DNA of 53,724 nt from an uncultured Campylobacter sp. (lineage in GTDB: Bacteria; Campylobacterota; Campylobacteria; Campylobacterales; Campylobacteraceae), in assembly GCF_938039245.1 (NCBI RefSeq), contig NZ_CALHVN010000034.1:1-53724 (forward strand), in the 5' to 3' direction. The notes under the pieces were generated by a model, which searched no databases, was not told the DNA's origin, and saw nothing but the letters and a program-made list of their open reading frames with translations. Below are positions 1 to 7,258 of this stretch, in pieces. The translations under genes and the position numbers were made by a program. Numbering within the stretch: position 1 is the first letter of the stretch; every line of letters begins with the position of its first letter.

Positions 1-163
1 TCCACCCCGACTTTTGCATGATCTAGTCGGCGGCGGCAAATTTTAGCCGTATCCATAAACACGCTTGGATTATTAAATTTGACGAACAAGAAGCAAAGGC
101 AAATTTAAAATCAGCAAAAGTCGATTTTAAAACTAGTATTTAGTCTGGGATAGAAAAAGAAGA

Positions 164-190
164 TAAATTTACGGCAAGACCGTAAATTTA
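164..190. other. Perfect 11-bp hairpin in intergenic DNA
   Basis: TAAATTTACGG at 164-174 is followed after five bases by its exact reverse complement at 180-190. There is no T-run directly after either arm, so a role as an intrinsic terminator is uncertain. No gene could be supported in the first 258 bases. A few codons open from position 2 could be the tail of an upstream gene, but nothing is recognisable. Confidence 0.5.
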
Positions 191-193
191 GGG

Positions 194-244
194 ATAAAAA
201 CGACCGCGAGCGGAGAAATAACTAAATTTAGGTCTACCGCTCGC
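194..244 (-). terminator. Probable terminator of the rclC-like gene
   Basis: Read on the minus strand just past the stop at 259, GCGAGCGG (complement of 237-244) pairs with CCGCTCGC (complement of 206-213) across a 23-nt loop. The hairpin is followed by a run of five T (complement of 195-200). The loop is long, so the assignment is moderate. Confidence 0.5.
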
Positions 245-258
245 TAAAATCCGCAATT

Positions 259-891
259 TTACTTACCTGCGCAGCTTTTGCAGCGCTCCAAAAGCCTGCG
301 CGCCGCATTTGAGGCTACGATTAGTCCCGCAGCAGACATTATTATATCTTTTAGCACCAGTCGTCCGGCACCCGATAGATACGGGAAGCCGTGATTAGGA
401 CTTTCAGTGATGCCGAGCGCCGGATTGCCTAGATTTGGCACCCAAGTCTCAGGCGTAGTTATCAAAAAGCTAAGCGTTACGATAGACATGCCAAACGTCA
501 GCAGCCCGCCGACAAGCCCTAGTTTAGGAAACCAGATGCCAAGCAGCACGAGCGTGCCGATAGTGCAGATCATCGCGCCGATCAGGTACGAAACCGCATA
601 AGTACCGTTTTGTTTATGCCACTCGATGTTTTTAGGCACGACCAAGCCTTCCGGATTTTTGTGTAGGTTGTACTCGGCGACCATTTTGCCCTTACCGTTA
701 TCTACGATATCTTTTTTGCTATACATGTAGCTAAAAAACGGGCTATTGGTTACAAACGGCACGATGCCGTCGGCCTCGTATTGCACGACTTTGAGTCCGC
801 CTATCCACGCCATCACGATGAAAATCGCGACGCTAACGTAGTTTACGAAATATTTTTGCGAGCCTGCTAGGGCTTGTAAAAATTTTTGCAT
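259..891 (-). CDS. rclC: RclC/YkgB-type (DUF417) inner-membrane protein
   Basis: This 210-residue polytopic inner-membrane protein matches E. coli RclC (YkgB, DUF417) almost end to end. The N-terminal half carries the family stretch YEADGIVPFVTNSPFFSY. The C-terminal half carries SFLITTPETWVPNLG and then HGFPYLSGAGRLVLKD. Hydrophobic segments lie near residues 15-33, 100-120, 125-147 and 180-196. In E. coli rclC belongs to the reactive-chlorine resistance locus, and its biochemical activity is unknown. The start ATG at 891 has AAAGGA six bases upstream. No rclA, rclB or rclR neighbour is visible, so the gene stands alone and its regulation here is unknown. The family call is firm; the stress role is inferred from E. 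coli. Confidence 0.88.
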   Translation of the reverse strand: MQKFLQALAGSQKYFVNYVSVAIFIVMAWIGGLKVVQYEADGIVPFVTNSPFFSYMYSKKDIVDNGKGKMVAEYNLHKNPEGLVVPKNIEWHKQNGTYAVSYLIGAMICTIGTLVLLGIWFPKLGLVGGLLTFGMSIVTLSFLITTPETWVPNLGNPALGITESPNHGFPYLSGAGRLVLKDIIMSAAGLIVASNAARRLLERCKSCAGK

Positions 892-952
892 TAAGTTCCT
901 TTAGGGTGATTTTTATAATTTTAATTAGACTGTATATTTAAGGCTAGATAAA

Positions 953-969
953 ATTATAACGGGATTATA
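953..969 (-). promoter_or_regulatory. Possible tandem -10 boxes upstream of rclC
   Basis: On the minus strand two copies of TATAAT occur 11 bases apart (complements of 953-958 and 964-969), about 60 bases upstream of the rclC-like ATG, in AT-rich DNA. Campylobacter sigma-70 promoters are usually recognised by the -10 box alone. This is a sequence-match inference only. Confidence 0.35.
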
Positions 970-1055
970 ATTAAATCGTATAAAAATAGGCTTAAAAAAG
1001 ATAAACATTATCACAAATAAAAATTTAGTTATGTTTAAGCCCTAGAAATAAGATA

Positions 1056-3302
1056 CTACGAGAAATTTATCGGATCCATATCGACGTCAAAGCCGTGTGC
1101 GGCGCAGATGCGAGCGGCTTTGATAAGCGGAGCGTGCGAGGCGCAGCGCAGCAAAATCTCAAAACGGTATTTTCCGCCCAGTATTTCGATCGCGCATTTG
1201 CCGTGTCCGACTATCTCTAGCGAAGATTCGACGGCGCGTAAATTTTCAAGCTCGGCTACGCAAATTTCAAGCCTTTGTTTTGCCGCCTGCTCGTTTTTTT
1301 CAGAAACGACAACGCGCAAAAGCCTAGCAAACGGCGGATATATCGGCTCTCTAGCGAGCATCTCCTCCTCCAAAAACGCGTCGTAATCCGCGATAAAATT
1401 TTCAAAAAACTCCCGCTGCCTACTCTGTACGACCACGCGCCCCTCGCCCGAGCGCCCTGCCCTGCCCGCCACCTGCATCGCCAGCGCCAACGTCCGCTCA
1501 CGAGCGCGAAAATCAGGAAAGCTCAAAAGATCGTCCACGCCCATGATAACAGCCAAATCCACGTTGTGATAATCATGGCCCTTGCTAAGCATCTGCGTGC
1601 CGACAAGCGCGTCTATCTCGCCCGCGTTAAAGGCTTTTAGCGTCTTTTCAAGCTTATTTTGCGTCGTGATCTCGTCGCGGTCGAATTTTTCTATCCTAGC
1701 TGCGGGAAACGCTGAGCGCAAGGCTTCCGTTAGCTCGTCGGTGCCGATTTTTTTTGCTTCGATCATCTGGCTACCGCACTTCTCGCACGAGCACGTCGCG
1801 GCCGCCGTAAAGCCGCAGTACTGGCACTTTAGCAGATTTCGCTTTTTATAAAAGCTCATCCCGACGCTACAAAACGGGCACTTTATCGTGCTGCCGCACT
1901 CGCGGCACGATAGATAACGGAAATTTGCGCGCGTCGGCAGGAAAACGACCGCCTGCTTGCCGCCCGCAAAACTAGCCGCAAGCTCGCCAAGCACGGCGCT
2001 GCTTAGCCCAGTCTCGCTCTCGTCGTAGATAAATTTTTTCTCGCTTTTAAAAAAAGTTCCTCTTAGCCTAAAATGCGGTTGTTTAGCAAAGCTGGTTACG
2101 CTTGGCGTGGCAGAGCCTAGCACGACTTTTACGTCAAATTTGCTCGCTAAAAATATCGCGAGGTCGCGGGCATTGTAGTGCGGATTTTGCGCGGATTTGT
2201 AGCTATCGTCATGCTCCTCATCGACGATGATTAGCCCAAGCTCGCTAAAGGGCAAAAATAGCGCCGAGCGCGCGCCGGCGATCAAATTTATCTCGCGACT
2301 CTGAAACTTTTGCAGGATTTCGCCGCGCTTTTTTGGCGTGATTTTAGAGTGCCACACGCCAAAACTCTCGCCAAAATAGCTCTTTAGCCGCTTCGTCATC
2401 TGCGGCGTGAGCGAGATTTCCGGCATCAAAAGCAAAACCTGTCGGCCGGCAAGCAAATATTCGCGAATGAGCGAAAAATAAATCTCGCTTTTACCGCTTC
2501 CCGTGTCGCCGAAAATAAGGCTGGTTTTACGGCTTTTGGTAAAATTTAGCGCCTCTTGTTGGGCCGGGTTTAGGCTCGGGGCTTTTAAGAAGGTTTTAGG
2601 CTCTAGTTCGTCGTTTAAATTTGGCGTTTCAAAGGTTTTTTTGCCTGCGACCGATTCTTGGCGATTTATCAAATTTAGCGTTTGTTTTTTATTTTGAGCC
2701 GTTTGTAGCGACGAAGCGCCCGCCGATAAACTCGCCTCCCTCAAAGTCGCGTCGCCGTTTTGGCTAGCATTTTTGGCAAAATTTGGTTTTAAATTTGCTT
2801 GGCATGCGCCAGCCTTAGAAACGCCGACTACGGAGGTAAATCCAAAATCCAAATCGCTAGTCTGCGCGGCATCGTTTGGCTCTAGGGTTAAATTTTGCCC
2901 CTCTTTTTTACGGATTTTGGCGTTTAAATTTAAGTCGCTATTATCGCCCAAAGCCCGCTCGTCCGCTTTTTTTTCGCAAAACGCCGGGCACGGCGTGCCT
3001 ACGTCAAGCGGAGTAAAAAGCCCTGCGGTGACGGATAAATTTACGACGTAATAATGCGAGATAAACCTCAGTAGCGAAATCTGAATCTGAGTTAAAGTCT
3101 GCGCGCGCACGGCCGATATCTGGGCGGTTTTAAAGCTAGGTTTTGCTACTTGCCTAAAAACGTAGCCTAGCGTTTCTTTGCCTCTAACCGTAACCGTAAC
3201 CGCGCAAAAAGGCTCTAAATCACCGCCGTAGTGATAAGTGAGCGGCGCCAAATTTAACCCGCTTAACAAAATTTCGTAGTATTTTATCTCATCTTCGCAC
3301 AC
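1056..3302 (-). CDS. priA: Primosomal replication-restart helicase PriA
   Basis: PriA is the superfamily 2 helicase that reloads the replisome at repaired forks. The N-terminal DNA-binding domain covers about residues 1-100. The helicase core has Walker A GDTGSGKS at 265-272 and DEEH at 361-364. A zinc-binding insert has cysteines at about 466, 469, 475, 478, 493, 496, 504-506 and 509. The C-terminal helicase motifs include GRAGRSGEGRV. The start is GTG at 3302 with AAGG upstream. At 748 residues it is longer than other Campylobacter PriA proteins as I recall them (about 600-620). The excess is a low-complexity linker at about residues 102-242, rich in N, L, K, S and A. Its position beside the prepilin, small-gene and uvrB block agrees with C. 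jejuni. Identification is certain; the linker may be non-essential. Confidence 0.97.
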   Translation of the reverse strand: MCEDEIKYYEILLSGLNLAPLTYHYGGDLEPFCAVTVTVRGKETLGYVFRQVAKPSFKTAQISAVRAQTLTQIQISLLRFISHYYVVNLSVTAGLFTPLDVGTPCPAFCEKKADERALGDNSDLNLNAKIRKKEGQNLTLEPNDAAQTSDLDFGFTSVVGVSKAGACQANLKPNFAKNASQNGDATLREASLSAGASSLQTAQNKKQTLNLINRQESVAGKKTFETPNLNDELEPKTFLKAPSLNPAQQEALNFTKSRKTSLIFGDTGSGKSEIYFSLIREYLLAGRQVLLLMPEISLTPQMTKRLKSYFGESFGVWHSKITPKKRGEILQKFQSREINLIAGARSALFLPFSELGLIIVDEEHDDSYKSAQNPHYNARDLAIFLASKFDVKVVLGSATPSVTSFAKQPHFRLRGTFFKSEKKFIYDESETGLSSAVLGELAASFAGGKQAVVFLPTRANFRYLSCRECGSTIKCPFCSVGMSFYKKRNLLKCQYCGFTAAATCSCEKCGSQMIEAKKIGTDELTEALRSAFPAARIEKFDRDEITTQNKLEKTLKAFNAGEIDALVGTQMLSKGHDYHNVDLAVIMGVDDLLSFPDFRARERTLALAMQVAGRAGRSGEGRVVVQSRQREFFENFIADYDAFLEEEMLAREPIYPPFARLLRVVVSEKNEQAAKQRLEICVAELENLRAVESSLEIVGHGKCAIEILGGKYRFEILLRCASHAPLIKAARICAAHGFDVDMDPINFS

Positions 3303-4936
3303 GGCTTGCCTTTTGTATATTTTGGTATTAGTCGGTTTTTAGATCCGCATTTTACAATAATAATCCCAAAAATCGTCATTTTCGGTAGCGGCTTAAATTT
3401 ATGCGCGGTTTGCGGCAGGAGGCGCGATTTGCGCTCCGCAAAGCCGCGCCGAAGTTTTTATTTCGTAGTCGGCGGAGTCTCGCCTAGTTGCCGTTTCTCA
3501 TAATCTACCGTTTTATCATCTTGTCTCGTTATAACAAATTTACCTTTTGACTTACGGCTTTGCTAAATTTTAGCAAACCTTAGCCCCGCTATTTTAGTGC
3601 TTAAATTTAATGCGTTTTACTTAAATTTAGGCCGTTTGCGAAGTTAAATTCGGTATTATAAATTTGGCGGCGGTATTTATTTTACCTCGGGCGGAGTCGG
3701 TTGCTAATTATTACCGATCGGCCGTTTTGGCTCGCAACTCAAATTTATCTAGCCTGTACCTCATTACGCCGGTTCTATCTCCATCGTCAGCGGTTTTAAA
3801 TTTGTTCTTTAATCTGCCTCCCTCTCTAAAATCACTTAAATTCGGTATTTATGTTCAGTTGGATCTCGATAAATTATTCGTTTGCTTCGTTAATCCCGTT
3901 TCCTTGCTATCATTGCATTATTATACGTAAAGTCGCGATAGCATGTATTGTGACCTATAGAGTCGCGCGGCTTTGGCTATTTTTGCAGATACCATGTCTA
4001 GCCTATATCGCCTAATTGCTTTTATGATAGCGACAAATGCCGTATGAAGCGGCAATGTCGTACTCGTAGGCAACCTTTTTTATCTGATTTTATACCAACC
4101 AAACCGTTGCAACTTTGATTTGATATTTATTGCTTTTATGGGATTACAGAGTAGACTAGAAAGGGCATCAAGCAAAGCCGACTTTGACGCCTTTTATGCA
4201 CATCTGCCGAAAAGACGGTTGCTACGCTTAAATTCATTTTGGCCATTTCTTGAGATAGATTTTCAAATAAAGGATTTAATTTGACCATAATATTATATCC
4301 TTTAATTTTTGGAATTGCCGTGTATCTTAAGCAGAGATTTTTACTTAAACGGACTTACAAAAAAAATAACACATAACGCCATGGCAATTTTTGCGTCACA
4401 ATAACAAAGCAACAGTGATAAATAAGGCGGATGCAAAAGCTAAAAACGACTTAAAATTTGAGTAAATAAAAACATTGCTAGGCGGCAAGGTTTAATTTCT
4501 TATTTTTTTAGTTTCTCTTATGCTACGTATGTCCAAATTATGATTTTTTGCTTGCTAATTAATCATTTGTTTATTGTGAGCTTTTGGATCTTAATATTTT
4601 TCTACCACCAAGCCGTAACTAAAATAGCAAAAATACAATAGAATATATCGTTAAAAATTTAAAAACCAATGGAGTATATTTGCAAAAGGCATACATAGTT
4701 AAAATTCGTTTTTTAGTCTTTAAGAAAATTTAGTTTATTTATGGAAAAATAAATCATAAAAAACGATATAATAGAGAATATATTTTATAAATTTAAAAGC
4801 CGTAAAAATTCGGCTACATTTTAAAATATAGCCGAAAAATCTTATCTTTGATGTTAATTAAATTTTGGGTAAATTTTTATAGTGCTATACAAACACTCTG
4901 GAACTTAAGCCGTTAGCAACCTTTTTAAAAAACCGC
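3303..4936. other. 1.6 kb gene-poor gap
   Basis: Between the priA start and the last prepilin gene no substantial conserved gene is visible on either strand. Open stretches such as 3664-3930 on the plus strand have no ribosome-binding site and no recognisable protein character. GC falls towards the prepilin side, and 4480-4860 is very AT-rich. One short minus-strand frame with a good ribosome-binding site (4136-4288) is listed separately and may be the front of a decayed gene. I saw no tRNA, terminator or repeat array in this stretch. Confidence 0.6.
4136..4288 (-). CDS. Possible 50-residue protein or gene remnant
   Basis: An ATG at 4288 on the minus strand lies nine bases after AAAGGA and opens a 50-codon frame beginning MVKLNPLFENLSQEMAKMNL and ending at TAA. 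The first 30 residues look like an ordinary amphipathic protein start. The last 20 (CLMPFLVYSVIP at the end) look like out-of-frame sequence, as expected after a frameshift. Further downstream on the same strand, to about 3930, short open stretches are broken by stops. I do not recognise the family. A truncated gene is more likely than a functional peptide. Confidence 0.25.
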   Translation of the reverse strand: MVKLNPLFENLSQEMAKMNLSVATVFSADVHKRRQSRLCLMPFLVYSVIP

Positions 4937-5332
4937 CTACTCCGTAAGGGCCTTACACAACGACTGACTATGAGGGCAGTCAAACGTACCATTTCTAGAA
5001 TCGTAAGTAAATAATACTGTTTTTGAACCTAGTTTAAAAGTATAATTGTTACCGCTTTTTGTCCAGTCTTTTGCACCATTTTGGATTACGTCATCAAAAG
5101 GCACCGAACTACCACTTTTTTCGAGCTGAGCAGGATAACCAAAACTACCCCTCATCATATTTGCACTGTATCTATTGATTATGCCACTTCTTATAGAAGC
5201 TACATCACTCCTAGCTCTAGCAATCAAAGCATCATCTCTAGTAGCAAAAATCTTAACACCAGCTATACTAGATAAAATACCTAAAATAACGATAACAAAA
5301 ACAAGTTCAAGCATCGTAAAACCACGTCTCAT
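4937..5332 (-). CDS. Type IV prepilin-like protein (third of three)
   Basis: This 131-residue protein begins MRRGFTMLEL, a canonical type III prepilin signal. Cleavage is expected after the Gly, leaving an N-terminal Phe and Glu at +5, followed by a hydrophobic helix to about residue 25. After the helix comes ATRDDALIARARSDVASI, matching the two neighbouring prepilins. Two C-terminal cysteines (near residues 118 and 125) could form the usual pilin disulphide loop. It is last of three such genes on the minus strand, 30 bases after the middle one, and probably cotranscribed with it. In Campylobacter, pseudopilins act with the transformation (Cts) machinery; a role in DNA uptake or secretion is inferred. 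Confidence 0.85.
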   Translation of the reverse strand: MRRGFTMLELVFVIVILGILSSIAGVKIFATRDDALIARARSDVASIRSGIINRYSANMMRGSFGYPAQLEKSGSSVPFDDVIQNGAKDWTKSGNNYTFKLGSKTVLFTYDSRNGTFDCPHSQSLCKALTE

Positions 5333-5362
5333 AATATAAACCCTTTAATCAAAAAATAATAC

Positions 5363-5815
5363 CTACCAATTCACTTTAGAACCAACAGGATATTCGCTAT
5401 TTCTAAGATGTTCAAATTCATTGTTTCTAGCTAGTACCTTACAGTCATTTACTACCATACTAGGATCAAGTTTGATAATCACATGATTATTGGCATCATA
5501 AGTAAAGACAAACTTTAAAACACAATCTCTAGCATTAAAGTATAAAAAATTAGGGTAAATAATATTATTTAGCGTAACAGAGCCGCTAAAAGAAACATTT
5601 TGCACATTCGTCATCTTTTTTATATCGCTATCAATACCCCCCTGAGAAGCATTATAGGACATTATGTCTATCATCAGCTGTTTTGTGTTGGATAAAATTT
5701 GAACAAAGTCAGCATCGTCTCTACTAGTAGCCAATCTGGGTACAGCAAAAGCAGCAAGCAAGCCAAGTATAATTATGACAAATATAAGCTCCATCGTAGT
5801 AAAGGCTCGTTTCAT
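5363..5815 (-). CDS. Type IV prepilin-like protein with Ala at -1 (second of three)
   Basis: This 150-residue prepilin-like protein begins MKRAFTTMEL. The residue before the mature Phe is Ala rather than the usual Gly; Glu +5 is kept. The hydrophobic helix runs to about residue 26 and is followed by RLATSRDDADFVQILSNTKQ and KMTNVQNVSFSG, closely paralleling the first gene of the trio. Two C-terminal cysteines, in NARDCVLKF and VNDCKVLA, bracket a probable disulphide loop. It lies downstream of a strong hairpin terminator that follows gene one, so it needs readthrough or its own promoter. The family assignment is firm. Whether PilD-type peptidase cleaves after Ala here is unknown. Confidence 0.85.
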   Translation of the reverse strand: MKRAFTTMELIFVIIILGLLAAFAVPRLATSRDDADFVQILSNTKQLMIDIMSYNASQGGIDSDIKKMTNVQNVSFSGSVTLNNIIYPNFLYFNARDCVLKFVFTYDANNHVIIKLDPSMVVNDCKVLARNNEFEHLRNSEYPVGSKVNW

Positions 5816-5842
5816 AATCTTTACCTTATATTTGATATAAAT

Positions 5843-5879
5843 AAAAAAACCCAGACATCCTAAAGTAGGAGTCTGGGTT
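5843..5879 (-). terminator. Strong intrinsic terminator between prepilin genes 1 and 2
   Basis: On the minus strand AACCCAGAC (complement of 5871-5879) pairs perfectly with GTCTGGGTT (complement of 5848-5856). An inner stem of TCCTA with TAGGA extends the hairpin, and a run of T follows (complement of 5843-5849). It lies 27 bases past the stop of the first prepilin gene and would uncouple it from the two downstream. Confidence 0.9.
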
Positions 5880-5905
5880 AAGTACTAAATCAAGCTAAGT
5901 TGATA

Positions 5906-6400
5906 TTAGAATCTAACAGATAGACCGCTGATAGCTACCTCGCCTGCATTGCTTGTTCCATTAGTACCATCATTTTTAACATAGTTAAATGTGCCATCTT
6001 TAATAGACTTAACACCTCTGCTTTCTAGAACTTTTGTGCATATAGAATCACCACTATTATCACCGTTGCTAACTTTTAGAAAAGCAGGTTTACCATCAGA
6101 GCCAACAGAAGTAGTTAGTTCTACTTTTATGCATTTTTTGCCAGCAGCTTCAAGTTGTCCTACGGTAGCAGTAACGCCGTTTGCAAATTGAACGTTTGTC
6201 ATTGCCTTAAGATCATCAAATTTAGCTTGAGATGTATAATAAGCGCCTATGTCGCTAATCAATGTAGTTAAGTTTGTTGCAGCCTTTGATATCTCTGCGT
6301 CATCACGAGTAGCAGTTAGTCTTGGGATAGCAACAGCAGCTAGGATACCTAAAATAACGATCACGAAGATCAACTCAATCATTGTAAAACCTTTTCTCAT
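5906..6400 (-). CDS. Type IV prepilin-like protein (first of three)
   Basis: This 164-residue protein begins MRKGFTMIELIFVIVILGIL, a textbook prepilin leader with Gly -1, Phe +1 and Glu +5. After the helix comes RLTATRDDAEISKAATN. The remainder is soluble, with cysteines in KKCIKVE and DSICTKV. It has a clear ribosome-binding site (AAGGAG), an upstream TATAAT and its own terminator, so it is probably the most highly expressed of the three. It sits at the position where C. jejuni has a single prepilin-like gene next to priA. The product could be a major pseudopilin of the transformation apparatus; that function is inferred from the family. Confidence 0.88.
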   Translation of the reverse strand: MRKGFTMIELIFVIVILGILAAVAIPRLTATRDDAEISKAATNLTTLISDIGAYYTSQAKFDDLKAMTNVQFANGVTATVGQLEAAGKKCIKVELTTSVGSDGKPAFLKVSNGDNSGDSICTKVLESRGVKSIKDGTFNYVKNDGTNGTSNAGEVAISGLSVRF

Positions 6401-6422
6401 ATGAGACTCCTTGTGTTTATTT

Positions 6423-6440
6423 CTGCATACACTTATGCAG
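6423..6440 (-). promoter_or_regulatory. 5'-leader hairpin of the first prepilin mRNA
   Basis: CTGCATA at 6423-6429 pairs perfectly with TATGCAG at 6434-6440 over a four-base loop. The hairpin falls between the -10 box and the ribosome-binding site, so it would sit at or very near the 5' end of the transcript. Such hairpins often stabilise abundant mRNAs; that role is inferred. Confidence 0.5.
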
Positions 6441-6448
6441 TTGGCGGA

Positions 6449-6454
6449 ATTATA
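6449..6454 (-). promoter_or_regulatory. -10 box of the first prepilin gene
   Basis: The complement of 6449-6454 reads TATAAT, preceded by a TA-rich run, about 50 bases upstream of the ATG at 6400. The position and the Campylobacter-style TA-rich context fit a sigma-70 promoter. The rest of the 6401-6714 gap holds only a weak 6-bp hairpin at 6664-6680 (AGTCTA/TAGACT). Confidence 0.5.
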
Positions 6455-6714
6455 TATATAAAATACTTAAAAAAATATAAATTTGTAAAAAATCAATGCA
6501 AATTTTAAGAAAAACGTGAATAAATAGCCTATTTTAGCCCATAGTTGCTACTTTATCGTCCGCAAAACGCCTATAAAAGTCTGAAACATAGACAAACACA
6601 TCGCACTAAAAACATAAAAATCCAAACAAATGCAGTAAAGTGCGCTCTCAAAAACGCGCTAAAAGTCTAAAAAGTAGACTACGGTGACAGGAAAATGTAT
6701 AAATTTAGATATTT

Positions 6715-6939
6715 TTAGTTAAATTCTTTAGTTAGCTTTTGCGCCAAAGAGCGCAGTTCGCGCTCGCGCTGGTAGTTCTCGTAGCATTTTTGTACATAGG
6801 CGCTAAGCAGCTCCTTAACGTCTAGACATCTCTTCCCCCCGGTAAACGTCTCCCACTCTTTTTCAAAGCTTTGGGCAAATTCATCCTCGAGGCTTATATT
6901 ATAGGATGTGGAGGCTATCTTTACCGTTATTTTTTTCAT
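6715..6939 (-). CDS. Small ZapA-like protein
   Basis: This 74-residue protein opens with a short beta-prone segment (KKITVKIASTSYNIS). A helical region containing DVKELLSAYVQKCYENYQRE follows, then a charged coiled tail. The layout (strand pair, then a helix with the pattern ELLxAYVxxCYE, then a coiled coil) resembles the FtsZ-associated protein ZapA, although it is short. It lies 18 bases downstream of a coiled-coil gene that resembles ZapB, and the pair is probably cotranscribed. C. jejuni carries two small genes at the same place between uvrB and the prepilin gene. The gene is real by conservation of position; the ZapA relationship is inferred from pattern only. Confidence 0.6.
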   Translation of the reverse strand: MKKITVKIASTSYNISLEDEFAQSFEKEWETFTGGKRCLDVKELLSAYVQKCYENYQRERELRSLAQKLTKEFN

Positions 6940-6957
6940 TAGTCGCGTCGCCTAAAT

Positions 6958-7191
6958 TTACTTTCCCAGTACCGCTTCGATCTTACGGATGACGTCGTCG
7001 CTCTCGGTGTTTTTGGTTCTTAGGTCTTCTTCTAGGCGCGCGATTTGGTTTGTTTTGGCTTCGTTTTGGGCTTTGACGCTGATTAGTTCGTTGCGTAGAG
7101 ACTCGTTTTCTTCGCAGATTTCGTTATATCTAGCCAGCAGGTCGTTTACCTTGTCGGTTAGGGTATTTAACACTTTATCGTTATCAAACAT
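6958..7191 (-). CDS. Small coiled-coil ZapB-like protein
   Basis: The preferred start is the ATG at 7191, preceded by AAGGA. The longer frame from 7284 would run into uvrB and has no ribosome-binding site. The 77-residue product is almost entirely heptad-patterned coiled coil: it begins MFDNDKVLNTLTDKVNDLL, then ENESLRNELISVKAQNE, and ends IRKIEAVLGK. This is the architecture of ZapB, a Z-ring scaffold of about 80 residues that binds ZapA. It is divergent from uvrB and directly upstream of the ZapA-like gene. The coiled coil is certain from sequence; the cell-division role is inference. Confidence 0.65.
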   Translation of the reverse strand: MFDNDKVLNTLTDKVNDLLARYNEICEENESLRNELISVKAQNEAKTNQIARLEEDLRTKNTESDDVIRKIEAVLGK

Positions 7192-7258
7192 CTTTTTCCT
7201 TAGTTTTGGTATAATTTTATGTAATTGTAACAAAAAAAGCTGATTTTTAAGGTAAAAA

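Noticed and set aside
3664..3930. Open plus-strand frame of 88 codons
   Set aside because: It starts with TTG, has no ribosome-binding site and its product has no protein-like conservation signal.
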